DNA of 64,000 nucleotides from Rhizophagus clarus (lineage: Eukaryota; Glomeromycota; Glomeromycetes; Glomerales; Glomeraceae), in contig BLAL01000156.1 of the NCBI GenBank assembly GCA_015698045.1, forward strand, positions 1,674,001 to 1,738,000, read 5' to 3'. Positions 46,411 to 57,871 of this stretch are shown here, one piece after another. Position numbers and translations under genes: made by a program. Within the stretch, counting starts at the first letter, position 1; each line of letters begins with the position of its first letter. The notes below the pieces were generated by a model that ran no database searches, was not told where the DNA came from, and saw nothing but the letters and a program-made list of their open reading frames with translations.

Positions 46411-47229
46411 GAGATTCATCTTCCATATCTTTCTATTAATTATTTATATTATTTATTAAAACTTTATAAATAAAAATAATTCAATTTTTTAAAAAATTAT
46501 AAGTTTTACTATAGTATACAATATTTATTTAAGATAACTTCTAATAAAATTTTACTTTGTAATTCATATAATTATTATAATAAAAGCCTCCAGAAGGGTT
46601 AAAAAAAAAATTATTATAATAAAAGAAATAAAAAAAATATTAATTTCTTAATTCTGCCCGGAATTATTGTTGGAATTAAAGAGTTATGACAGTCACGTGC
46701 TTAAAATCTAGTATTGTTACATAAACTTAACCCCACAAAAAAAAATTATTTATATTATTGGAACAATTATTCTTTTTCTTTGCTGAATTTTTTTTTTTTC
46801 CTTTAATACCATTTTACCAGCGTTTCAACAACGAAAAAAAGCCACCCAATTCAATAAAGATAATTGCCTTTTGTTTGTAGACGATAACTTAACCAAAAAT
46901 TATAAAATATAGACAAAGTTTGCTTTACAACCTAATAAAGTACATAAGTCGAACAACTTTTTTGGTTTTTTTTTTGGAATTCGCTCTGCATCGCCACTAC
47001 TTATAAAAGTAAAACATAGACTCAACTTCACATCTGTACAAAAAAAATTTTTTTTTTTTTTTTACAAATATTCTATTTACGGGTAGAGATCGTTTCGTTC
47101 GGTATATCAAGACAAGTAAAGAAAGACGGACTGCCGTCAAATAAAACCAACACGCATTTTAACTTTAAAAAGGATTCACGCAAACAACACCCTGTATTAT
47201 AACATTATATAAAAACAAAAAACATTCAA

Positions 47230-49179
47230 ATGGCTGGAATTCTCCCAAATCATCAACAGCCACACCATCTCAAGTAAGCTTTTACACTTTAATCTTGTTT
47301 TTGTTCGTTGTAAATTGTTATGGCAACTTTATAAGTTGCCATTTTATAATAATATTCAGACGCGAGTGTTGATGATACTCGTGTATTTTTAGATAATACA
47401 AATAAATGAATTTTTTCTGATAACTTAAATGATTGATCTTTATTCAATGGTAGTCACGAAAACGATAGTTGGAAGAAAAATTTACGGCTGCCTCCTAAAG
47501 ATCATCGACCACAAACAGAGGCAAGTAATCTTTTTGTTAAATTGAAAATTATAATTCAATCTATTTATCGTTTTATAAAAACAGGATGTTACAGCTACAA
47601 AGGGAAACGAATTCGAAGACTATTTTCTAAAACGCGAATTACTGATGGGTATATTTGAGGCTGGATTTGAGCGACCATCACCAATTCAAGAAGAATCCAT
47701 ACCAATCGCTCTTACCGGTCGTGACATTCTTGCAAGAGCAAAAAATGGTACCGGTAAAACGGCGGCTTTTGTTATTCCAGCTTTAGAAAAAATTAATGTG
47801 AAAAAACCGAAAATTCAAGCGTTGTTACTCGTCCCTACGAGAGAATTGGCCTTGCAAACATCGCAAGTATGCAAAACCCTTGGCAAGCATATGGGAGTAC
47901 AGGTTATGGTAACGACAGGTGGTACAACATTAAAAGACGATATTTTACGTTTATCTGAAATTGTACATATTGTTGTTGGAACACCTGGTCGTATTTTGGA
48001 TTTAGCTGGAAAAGGCGTAGCTGATTTCAGCGAATGTCCAACATTCGTAATGGATGAAGCAGATAAGTTGTTGAGTCCAGAATTTTCTCCAATCGTCGAA
48101 CAACTTATAACATATTTCCCCAAAGATCGCCAGATAATGTTATACAGCGCTACATTTCCTTTGATTGTGAAAAGTTTTAAGGTAAATGTCTTGATAAACT
48201 ATTTCCTTAGTTTGTTAAGATGATGTTAATATGTTTAATGCGTATTATTAGGATAAATATCTTGTAAAGCCATATGAAATCAATTTAATGGATGAACTCA
48301 CACTTCGCGGTGTTACACAATATTATGCGTTCGTTGAAGAACGGCAGAAAGTGCACTGTCTCAATACTTTGTTTTCTAAGGTATAAATATTTTTTACTAA
48401 TTTTTGATTAATAAAGAAAAATTACTAAATTAATTGTTTTAATACAATTAACAGCTCCAAATTAATCAATCAATCATTTTTTGTAATTCGACCAACCGGG
48501 TTGAACTTCTTGCGAAGAAAATAACCGAACTTGGATATTCATGTTTCTACAGTCACGCAAAAATGTTACAGAGTCATCGTAATCGTGTTTTTCATGATTT
48601 CAGAAACGGTGTTTGTCGTAACTTAGTATGCTCAGGTTTGTATTATTTCCCGTAATTGTTGTAGCTGAAAGATTTTTAATTCAATTCTCTAAAATTTGTA
48701 TGTAATTATTAGATTTACTTACTCGCGGTATTGATATCCAAGCGGTTAATGTCGTGATTAATTTTGATTTCCCAAAAAACGCCGAAACATATCTTCATCG
48801 TATTGGTAGATCCGGACGGTTTGGTCATCTTGGGCTTGCCATTAATCTTATCACTTATGATGATCGTTTCAATCTTTACAAGATTGAACAAGAACTTGGT
48901 ACTGAGATTCAACCTATTCCGCCCGTTATTGACAAACGATTGTATGTTGCTCCAAGCGCACTTGATGATGCTCAAACTCAACAACAAATTCAGAATAATC
49001 AAAATAATCAAAATAGTCAAAATAGTAATCATCAAAATAATCCACATAGTCAAAATAGTCAAAATAATCGCTCTCAAAGTCACCAAAACCATCAAAGTCA
49101 TCAAAATTCACGAAGTTCAAGTGGTATGAGGAACACTAATGCAAGAGGCGGTGGTATGGGTGTTAAAGCTGCTTCTTGA
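47230..49179 (+). CDS. DHH1: DHH1/DDX6-type DEAD-box RNA helicase
   Basis: Six exons (47230-47273, 47454-47520, 47585-48181, 48252-48380, 48455-48635, 48713-49179) give 494 aa. The N-terminal [20 protein letters not shown] and [17 protein letters not shown] are diagnostic for Dhh1/Rck/DDX6. Motifs: [10 protein letters not shown] (Q), AKNGTGKT (I), PTRELALQ (Ia), TPGRILD, DEAD, YSAT (III), [12 protein letters not shown] (V) and [13 protein letters not shown] (VI). It represses translation and promotes decapping in P-bodies with Pat1, Edc3 and Lsm proteins. The C-terminal about 70 residues are Asn/Gln/Ser/His-rich, a prion-like tail common in this family and linked to condensate formation. Intron 2 has a GC donor (gag|gcaagt). 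The start is the first ATG of the spliced frame. Confidence 0.96.
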
Positions 49180-50371
49180 AAGGATTTCTTTTTTGTACGA
49201 ATGGTCATGAGTGTAAAGTTGTTATAATTAAAAAAATTGGAGAACTCTTTCCATCCGCTATTTTACTTGTTGAATTATTCTTTTTTCTCCTTATTATTTT
49301 TCTGATAATAAAGAGGTTTAGCTTATTTTATTTTTTTTTTTTTTATTTTTTTTTTTCATTCATTCCAACCGCACTTTTTGAATATGCATATTTTGCATAT
49401 TTTATCTGGAGGTATCTCTTTGTATGTAATGTAATTAATTTTTCCCTTTATTTTTTTTCCTTTTACCTTATCACATGGCGATTGTGATTCCCAAACGCCT
49501 TCATTTTTGCTCTTATTTTCTTTTATTTTTTGAATGTAGTAACTAGTTTTTTATTTTTGTAGCAGTAATTCTTACTGCTTATATTTCGTTATGACTTATT
49601 TCTTTGCAAGATCATAGTTAAAAAAAACCACTTCTCCTTTGTTCAAAATCGCTCTTTAAAACGACTAATAATTTTATTTTCTTAAAAACTTTTTAATGAT
49701 CAAAAAAACACTTATAAAAATAGGAAACCCCTATTTTTGATTATAATATATATATATTTTATGTTGATTCCAACACTTTTTCTTTCCTTTTAAAGTAAGA
49801 ACATTCTTTTTCCTTTGCATTATTTGCATTATTTGTAAAAAAAAAATCTTCCCTTATCCCCTTTATTTCATTTTTCCCGCACATAACTTTCACTCGATGT
49901 TTCGTTTATAATTTTTTTTAACAAACTTTTTTTTTTTGTTGGTTATTAGGAATATATAGAAAATTGATCGGCATCTTTGTATCCTACATATTTCTTTATT
50001 CTTTTTCACGATTTTGCGATAATTTTAATGTCAATAGTTAATTAATTATTGTAATAACTAAGAAAAGGTATTAACCAAGAAAAAAAAAAGAAAAAACCAC
50101 AAAAGATCGTTATATAAAAAAGGCAAATTTCAAAAACAAAATAAAAAGATTTAATATGTATTGCCTTTTATTATCAACAAAGTGATCTTATTTTATTATT
50201 TATTATAATTTATCATCGTATAAAAATAAGAAAATAAGAATGCAACGTTAATCCCATTGATCTTATTGGGATGGTGGTAAAGCTAAATAACCTTTATTTT
50301 TTGGATCCGAATACCAAACTATTTATGATAAGATTAAGAAATTTAGTTCAAAGCAAATAATCACGTGAAAT
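49180..50371. other. Convergent intergenic DNA, T-rich
   Basis: About 1.2 kb between the 3' ends of DHH1 and the ribosomal-protein gene. The first about 800 bp are T-rich on the plus strand with many poly-T runs, fitting a long DHH1 3' UTR or terminator; (AT)n lies near 49746-49757. No gene is supported; the open frame at 49176-49487 is a Phe/Leu/Tyr low-complexity shadow. Confidence 0.55.
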
Positions 50372-51285
50372 TTAAAAATATGTACCAATATCGCGTTGTT
50401 TCATCGGAGCAGCGAATTTCGGTATTTTCCAAAATTTTTCAGGTTTAATTGTAGCTCTTAAAGCTAATTTATTAAAATATCTACAGGTAATTTTTCCTTC
50501 AACTGATTCAATTGTTTTTATAGCTTGCTGAGATGCACGTGATACTTCAATTGTAATCGGAGTCTTGAAATGTTCTTTACCCTATAAAAAATTGATAAAT
50601 ATATTCTTTTCTGGAAAAAAAAAGGGAAAAAAGATATTTACATCAGCCAATATTTTAACTCCATCTTTAACATCTCTCACACATCTTGAATCCAAAAGAT
50701 GTTTCATTGTAATAGGCTGTGAAGAATCTATTCTTCCATTATCTATCCAATGTTGAAGTCTATCAAGATTTAAAGGAGCCCAAGTCGTTTTGAAACTAAA
50801 CAAATAAATATAATAATATGTAAAAATAAAACTTTGTCCTCGCTGCTTTTGAAGATCACTTACGGATTATGAAAACCTCTTTTAGGAAAGCGCCTGCTGA
50901 GAGGAGTTTGGCCTCCTTCGAAATCTCTTCTTGGTTTGCCATTACCACCACGAGCCTTTTGACCTTTATGACCTCTACCGCAAGTTTTACCTCTACCTGA
51001 AGCTGGTCCACGTCCTACGCGTCTTTTCTAAACCAAATTATAAAAAGATATATAATTGTCGAAAATTCAAATTTGAAGTTTTCAGATTTTCTCAAGTTAA
51101 AAGAGATTATCATTTACCTCTTTTGTTGCTTTACGATTATCGCTTAAACTACCCAAATCCAATTTTCTTATCGGCACCTGTAAAAATGATACGTAAGATC
51201 GGAAAAAAAAATCAAATTTCGATGATAGAAATGAATTTGAATATGAACGTAAAGAAATTAAACAGTTTGAAGTAAAACGAAACAT
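50372..51285 (-). CDS. MRPL10: Mitochondrial large-subunit ribosomal protein uL15m
   Basis: Four exons (51285-51118, 51027-50864, 50795-50642, 50581-50372) give 231 aa. Residues 1-40 ([15 protein letters not shown]...) form a mitochondrial-type presequence. The uL15 core follows: [29 protein letters not shown] with [22 protein letters not shown], and the C-terminal [20 protein letters not shown] and [11 protein letters not shown] that are added in mitochondrial versions. The frame is open upstream and an in-frame ATG at 51306 would add seven residues (MTVQYST); I prefer 51285 because it gives the better presequence. It is divergent to ATX1. In yeast this protein is MRPL10. Confidence 0.9.
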
Positions 51286-51691
51286 AGTACTATATTGGAC
51301 CGTCATTAAAATTTCGGACAATATCTAAGGGGAACCACACAGCCGATCACTAGAACGACCCCTTTTCGGTTCGGAGCAATCAATCCCCTAACAGATAATA
51401 GTTTACATAAATTTTTCATTTAACATCATCTAACATTGTATAAGAAAATTCTCGTATCTGTGTAATGAAGTTTTACGTGTCTGTATAATAAAATTTCACG
51501 TCTACGTACTAAAAATAAATTATTGTATAATAAAAATTTTTTTAAATTTAACAGTTAACAGCAATGAATGTATTTTTTTACACTTTTATTTTGGGGTACA
51601 CGTGAACACACCCTACACCCTGTTTTTGTTACAGTGTGTGCAAATTGTTTTTAGATTGTCTCTATTACTTTTCAACCAGAAAACTCTTAAA
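51286..51691. promoter_or_regulatory. Bidirectional upstream region, uL15m / ATX1
   Basis: 406 bp between divergent starts. At about 51450-51520 three imperfect repeats of about 24 bp occur (tctcgtatctgtgtaatgaa, tttacgtgtctgtataataa, ttcacgtctacgtactaaa), each with a (T/C)-ACGT-like core. A further acacgtg lies at 51597. These could be factor-binding sites; copper response is not shown. Confidence 0.45.
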
Positions 51692-52047
51692 ATGAGCGAA
51701 AATGTATAATTTAACTTCTTTGTAAATAAATTAAGTCCTTATATATTCTAATCCTTTTATTTTTTTTCGACATAGCAAACAACTTATACATTCGAGGTTG
51801 AGCCAATGACTTGTTCGGGTTGTACAAAAGCTGTTGAAAAAGCGTTAAATAATCTCGGAGGTATTTATTATTATTTGACAACTAATATTGTTTCGCTGGT
51901 CTAACCTATTTATATTTTCGGGAAGGGGTGGAATCAATCAACTTCGATCTCGAGAAGAAGACTGTAGCCGTTAAAACTGCAAAATCACCGAGCGAGATAA
52001 TCGAAGCTATCAAAAAAACAGGAAAAACGGCTAAAATAACTGAATAA
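51692..52047 (+). CDS. ATX1: Copper metallochaperone ATX1
   Basis: Three exons (51692-51703, 51776-51860, 51926-52047) give 72 aa, the usual length. The first exon codes for only four residues (MSEN). The heavy-metal-associated fold is complete: YTFEVEPMTCSGCTKAVEKA with the MTCSGC copper site, VESINFDLEKKTVAV and a C-terminal IKKTGKTAKI whose Lys-rich stretch matches the Atx1 docking face. It delivers Cu(I) from the plasma membrane to the Ccc2-type P-ATPase of the Golgi. The gene is too small and split to give a long open frame. Confidence 0.95.
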
Positions 52048-52189
52048 ATTGTGTTAAAGAATTTTTTGAATATTTTTGTGTGATAATGTTTGTTATTTTC
52101 TTTAATATTTCATTCTCATTCTCTTTAAAATCACGTAAATAAATGATAATCCGTATTAATATTTAAAAAATGATTTTTCAGAAAGATTG

Positions 52190-54383
52190 TTAAATGACTG
52201 GTAGTATCTCATAAAATAATGCAGTTTCAGTACTTGATCCTTCCCAACCCCTATTACCGGAAGTTGTTATCATGTAACGACAATCGTGATCAATCACTTA
52301 TAGGAATGAAACAAAAGTTAAGGAAAATTAATATAATATGGCTAGGAAAACTATAAACGTTAAGAAATAATAGGATACATATTTGAGAAATTGTTCCTCC
52401 GTGATGTCCAGGTACAATTAAGAATGGTACAGCGGACTTGGATGATTCACAATCATCCATAACATTCCACAATCTTATATTATCCGTAGATGCGCTATAT
52501 ATGCAATAAATGAATGATTTGTCTCAAAATATACTATAATACAAAGACTTACCAAATAATATGTTTTCCGTTGGGCATACTTGATACATAAGACACTGGT
52601 CCCGATCCACTCGGCATTTTAAACGAACGAATAAATTTTCCAGATACAAAATCCCACTCATCAACTTGATATAGAATTAGAAAATTAAATTAGCTAAATT
52701 CGAATTCCCTGTTTTATTCATAAATGCAATGCTCACCAGTGCTATTACGTCTAGCACAATAGATTTTATTACCATCCGCACTCCAACATGCCTAATTTAA
52801 TTATGAAAGTTTCTAAATATAACAACATAAATTTTTTATATTACAAGTATAAAAAACAAATTTACCGATAAACACCACGGAGGAGTTCTTTCAGGTGGTG
52901 ACATTTTCCTCGGTATCGAGTTCATTGCCCTTTTATCCCATACAAAACAATTTCCATCAATACTTGTTGTAAGCAACACGTCATTGGAATGCGTTAGCAT
53001 ATCTTCTGGTTCATCGAAAAGTGGATCAAATGATGCAGGGGAGCTTTGTCCCGATGTTCGAGAAGAAGCGTTTGTAAATGGACGAAATGATATGGAACTA
53101 ATTTGCGAACTGTGACCGGAAAACTCGCGTACAACTTGACCAGTGTTAAGGTCCCAATGCTAAGTTATACAAGTAAATAAATAAAAAAAAACCAAAAATA
53201 ATAAATTATAAAAAAAATAAAAAAAAATTCACTTACTAATACTGTTTTATCCCAAGAACCACTCATGCATCCAATTTCATCTTGTGTTATTTTTAAAACA
53301 GATACTGGGGATTTATGATGTCGTAAGACATGATGACATTTTCCTTCTTCATGTCTGACTGTGAATAAATTAATTGCGCCGCTCTGGATGCACACGTGTT
53401 ATTTTAAACTTTAATGACAAAACGAAGAAAGTAAACCCGATTTATCGGGTGATTAATGCAATCACAATTCACTGACTATATGTGATCTCTCATTATAGAA
53501 AAAGCTTACCTCCATTCCAGTTAAAAGCCAAATGGCTTCAGATTGAACCGCTAAGCTATAAACTGGTGACATTTTAAGTTCTTGAACTGGAGGTTCAATG
53601 GCATTTATTTGGGTCGTACCATCTTCCGTGGATCCATTTATCTTTTCTAGCAAGTTAAAAGATATGTTAACAATTTTATATTCGAAATCAAATTAATTAT
53701 CACTAGTTACCAGACTTAGGAGTTGCAGTTGGTAATGGTTGTTCTTCGTTTTCCCAATATGAAGCAATTACACCTGCCTATTATTATCCATTAAAAATTA
53801 TAATGTATTTCGATGATTTAAATCTTCCAAAGAATAATTATTACCTATCGCACCTTTTGAACAGATTCCACTTGAGCATGTTTCTGATTTTGCGTTAATA
53901 ATGTTTTACCTCCCATTGAAGCAAAAAAATCGTATTTCCTTACAAAACCATCATCACCACCGGTAAATACCCAACGCATGTTTCTTGTTGCGTCAAGTGC
54001 ATAAATTTGACACGCTTGTATAGCCGCTACCTAAATGTTTAGAGGTTTATTAAGTTCGTTTAAAACAAAAGCTTTAAAAAGAATATAACCTACATATGGT
54101 ACAATATCATAAGTTTTACAATCAGCAGCAAACGGCTGAAGTGTACGATTCGTGTGGGTGGAAGCAGCGTTTGTACTCGAATAGCTAAAAGGAGCAACCA
54201 CGTCTTCTAAGTCTAAATTTTCTAATGCGAGAAAAAACGCGTTAGTGTTTAGGTAAGGAAAAACTTATTGGATGATAAAAACTTTATGGTACCTTCAGAA
54301 TAAGGAGAGCGATCGGGCGCTTCGGCATCTGAACTTTGTTGAGATTCTCTAGAGTCAATGTCATCTTCACTATCATTCTCCAT
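52190..54383 (-). CDS. SPT8: SPT8, WD40 subunit of the SAGA complex
   Basis: About nine or more exons on the minus strand, starting with MENDSEDDIDSRESQQSSDA at 54383 and ending ETALFYEILPVI at 52190. Exons recognised include 54383-54293, about 54221-54093, from 54030, from about 53780, about 53650-53510, about 53395-53240, about 53160-52865, about 52795-52730 and the last from about 52310. WD40-type blades are visible: RWVFTGGDDGFVRKYDFF, VLKITQDEIGCMSGSWDKTV, SFRPF..., and SACWSADGNKIYCARRNST. The acidic N-terminus, the YDIVPYVAAIQACQIYALDA entry and the overall order match Spt8, which helps SAGA deliver TBP. Several boundaries were not fixed, and my exon 2 count is one base off, so exon-level detail is provisional. 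Divergent to COX18. Confidence 0.85.
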
Positions 54384-54525
54384 TTTTTCGTAAAGGTAAG
54401 AAAATGTCACATGAACATGTTTTGTTTAGGACAATATAGTATCATATCCAAAAAAGGCAAGTTATTTATTTAACGAAGTTTGCGTGGCGGGAAGTTTCAA
54501 GCGATTTTTTTTAACAATCAAATTT
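54384..54525. promoter_or_regulatory. Bidirectional promoter, SPT8 / COX18
   Basis: Only 142 bp between divergent start codons, so both core promoters must lie here. No specific element was recognised. Confidence 0.5.
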
Positions 54526-55960
54526 ATGTTTAAGTTTTGTAAAATTGTTTCACGTAGAAAATTGCAGCAAATTTTATTTTTAAATAATTCATTTCAATGT
54601 AATTCGTTTCGACGGGATGGAACCCCTCAAGCTAAAAGCATTATTGGTTCTTTAAATAAAAGAAAATTTTCCTCAACTTCAACCTCTTTAGCAAATTCAG
54701 ATACAAATAAAACTATAGATGTTCTTCCTCCTTCTATAGTCGATACTTTACCTGAAAATTTACCTACAAATGATATTAATTCCATAATATCGTTTAACCA
54801 ATCTATTCTTGAATTTATACACAATTCGACAATTTTTCCGTGGTGGGCAACTATATTGATATCAACAATATTGCTCCGTACCTTTTTAACTTTGCCCATT
54901 GCCATTATTCAGCAAAAAAATGGCGCAAAAATATTATCTTTGCAGCCACAAATAATGGAAATATTTGAAAGACTTAAACATGAGGTTGTTAGAGAAGTTA
55001 AAAAGCGAAATGGAACTTACGAAGAATTTCAAAGTGAATTAACAAAAAAGGTTAGTTAAAAATAATTTTATTTTCCTTTACTATTATTAATGTTTAATTA
55101 TATAATTATAGTTTAAGGCAAAAATAAACGGAATGTATAAAGCAAATAAATGTTCTCCAATAAGAAACTATTTATTACCTTGGATACAAATACCACTTTT
55201 CATAAGTAATTCATTAACTTTAAGGCATATGGTAGACTCTACTACAAAATCAAATTCGGGCACAAATACATTAACTATTCCTGAAAACAGTATTATCGGT
55301 TCTACATCAAGAGTAAATAATATGGACGTTTTAACTAATATTACTTCCGTTGATAATACATCAACAGATACATTAATAAATGGTGGAATATTATGGTTCA
55401 ATGATTTAACACAATCGGATCCTCTATACATCTTTCCTTTAGCCATAGGTCTTACAAATCTTCTCAATATTGAGGTAATTTTAAATTAAAATTAAATAAT
55501 AATCCATTTAAAAATTTAAAGCGAATATAAACATATACATTTTTTAGATACATTCATGGTTTACTAAATCACAACCAAGTCTCAGGTCGAAAATATTAAA
55601 AAATTTAAGTAGAGGATTATCTATACTGATGATACCTGTTGCTGCTCAGGCACCTATGGTAAATTTAGTAATCAAATTAATTGAATTTAATTGATTTTTT
55701 CTGTATTGATTATTTCCTTTCCTTTATTTGTTTAGGCAATTTGCTTATATTGGTTATCATCCAGTATATTTAGTATTGGACAAAATTTATTTTTTCTATT
55801 ACCCGCCATACAAAAAAAATTTGGATTTCCTGAGAAGAAATTTGATACTTCATCAACATCAAAACAAACAGATAAAGTTAAGGAAACACTTGTGATATTT
55901 ACAAATAATAATTCCATGAAAACAAAAAATACTTCTTTAAAGAACAAGAAAAAGAAATAA
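54526..55960 (+). CDS. COX18: COX18-like mitochondrial inner-membrane insertase (Oxa1/YidC family)
   Basis: Four exons (54526-55050, 55112-55474, 55548-55658, 55736-55960) give 407 aa. A long basic Ser-rich presequence (to about residue 65) precedes the Oxa1/YidC core: FPWWATILISTILLRTFLTL with PIAIIQQ (first span), a charged loop KHEVVREVKKR, then NYLLPWIQIPLFISNSLTLR, LYIFPLAIGLTNLLNIE, LSILMIPVAAQAPMAICLYW and a last span. The order and length fit Cox18, which exports the Cox2 C-terminal tail, better than Oxa1, which has a longer ribosome-binding tail; here the tail is short but Lys-rich. The frame is open upstream to a GTG at 54484, but the first ATG is at 54526. Confidence 0.85.
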
Positions 55961-56010
55961 ATTATTTTTCAAAAATTAATATAATTAAAATTCAATTTTG
56001 AATGCAAGCT

Positions 56011-57654
56011 TTATTCGAACATTTTTGCAAATGCTTTCTTTTGTTTATCCTCACGAGTTTTGAGTTTTTGTTTAGCAATAGCTATTTCTTTTGCGATCGC
56101 AGCATCTTGAGGATTTAATTTTAATGCTTGTTGCAAATCTTTTACAGCTTCTTCCTCATCTTTCATACCAACTTTAGCACTACCACGTCTATACAATGCT
56201 TTAGCCTTATCTGCGTCTAACAGATATTCTGGCGGCATTTCAAGTACTATAGTAGTTTCATCAACAGCGTTTTTCCAATTTTGCAATTTAAGCGCACATG
56301 CAGCTTTATTTAGATAACATGGGATTTTAAGTGAATAGAATTTCTTCTCCAGCTCTGGCGGATCATCATCTTCAAATGTTGTTTTCTCATTTAAATAACG
56401 AATTGCCTATTCAGAAAAGAAATAATCAATTATAAAGAGAAATAGCAATATATAACTAAAAATTGCTTGAGTACTACTAGTACGATACCTTTGTATATTT
56501 CTTACTTGCGTTCAAATAATTTCCTTTTTTGAAATAATCATTCCCGATATCTTTAACTTTTCGAGCAATTTCTAATAATATTTCAGGTTTTAAAGATCCA
56601 GATTCATCCTCTGTAAAAATGAGAAATATTGTAGTTTTCATACAATTAATAAAATAATAATAAATTCAAATTTAAAAGAAATAATACCAGGCCAATCCTC
56701 GTAAACGTCGCCGTCCGCTGGATCCGGCACGCCATCATCTTCGCCTTCTTTTAATTCTCCACAATCAACAATCGTAACCTTCTTTATCGGCTTATCGTTA
56801 GTTCCAGTTGGGTTATTCTCAATGGCTCGGACTACCGATTTACCTTTTAATACTCTACCAAATATTACATGTTTGTCATCTAAATGTGTCGCCTGGATGA
56901 AATAAATAAGTTATTATAAGCCTTGAGGAAAAGAATCGACTATAAAATTCTATAATACCTTTCCCGTAGTAATGAAAAATTGAGAACCGTTCGTGTTTGG
57001 ACCAGCATTCGCCATCGATAATAGAAAAGGTTCGTCATGTTTGACGTCAAAGCTCTCATCTATAAAAGAATATTAAGTTTAATTTAATGTAAACGTACAT
57101 GAGTCTAAAGTAAATTATCTAAAGGACAAATTTACAAACCATCGAATTTGTCTCCATAAATACTTTCACCTCCCGTACCATCGCCTCTGGTGAAATCACC
57201 ACCTTGAATCATAAAATCCTATTTTCATGAGACAAATAAGAAACAAAATATAAAAAAGGATATATCAAACCATTTTTGAAATCTTACCTTGATCACACGA
57301 TGAAAAGTGCAACCTTTATAGTGTAGTGGGTGACCAGAATTACCAATACCTTTTTCTCCTAATGAAGTTTAATAATTATAAATGAAAGTTCGACACGTTT
57401 TAAAAAATACTGTTTATAGTATCTTAATCATGATAAATGGTCTTACCTGTACAGAGTGCGCGAAAATTTTCCACAGTCTTTGGTACAAGGTCGTCAAACT
57501 ATACAATAATATTATGACGCGTTAAAGTGCACAAATTCGCACTTTCTTTCGTGTTTCAACCTTCAAAAAAAAAATTTCGGCTTACCAATTCGAAGACAAT
57601 TCGACCTTCGCGCACATCACCAATATCAATATCAAAAAAACAACGAACAGACAT
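56011..57654 (-). CDS. CPR6: Cyclophilin 40 (PPIase plus TPR co-chaperone)
   Basis: Eight exons (57654-57586, 57498-57447, 57358-57288, 57218-57140, 57059-56959, 56892-56688, 56610-56489, 56406-56011) give 364 aa. The cyclophilin domain (1-170) has [20 protein letters not shown] (active Arg, Phe, Gln) and [17 protein letters not shown]; the position of the cyclosporin-contact Trp is His ([11 protein letters not shown]), as in other Cyp40 proteins. A linker rich in Asp/Glu leads to three TPRs (about 215-340) with [20 protein letters not shown], the carboxylate-clamp-type signature for the Hsp90 EEVD tail. It acts in the cytosol as an Hsp90 co-chaperone, matching yeast Cpr6/Cpr7 and animal PPID. 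Its stop lies 50 bp from the convergent COX18 stop. Confidence 0.96.
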
Positions 57655-57871
57655 TATAACTATAACTTATAAAGGAAATTTAATAAATTATAATTCCGTA
57701 CACTATTTATATTTAATTAATAGAATTTGCTAGAAATATTGAGAAAGTTAAATTGATTAAGTCTATAATAAGAATAGATTTTCCATACTAAATTCAAAAT
57801 GGAATGATGGAATGAGTGAATCTCTTTTGATCGCTGCCCAGTTATACCGAAAGCTTTACTAATCTGAACCA
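57655..57871. promoter_or_regulatory. Bidirectional promoter, CYP40 / AFG1
   Basis: 217 bp between divergent start codons. No defined element was recognised. A short open frame running across from CYP40 exon 1 is a shadow. Confidence 0.45.

Larger units (their letters stand above)
42533..47229. other. 4.7-kb gene desert
   Basis: The longest gene-free stretch in the window. It is extremely AT-rich with long A and T tracts. Sub-regions listed separately are the purine-biased tract (43170-43730), degenerate tandem repeats (44258-44520), a short hairpin (44635-44675), dispersed repeat copy B (45780-45936) and a long inverted repeat (about 46010-46410). The last about 600 bp hold the presumed DHH1 promoter and 5' UTR, including TCACGTG at about 46692. 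The one longer open frame here (43345-43578, minus) comes from the purine bias and is Phe/Trp/Leu low complexity. Confidence 0.65.

Noticed and set aside
48715..49129. Overlapping frames on both strands with Ile/Leu or Asp/Tyr repeats
   Set aside because: Shadows of the Asn/Gln/His-rich DHH1 tail.
49176..49487. 103-aa open frame overlapping the DHH1 stop
   Set aside because: Poly-T-derived Phe/Leu/Tyr sequence in a likely 3' UTR.
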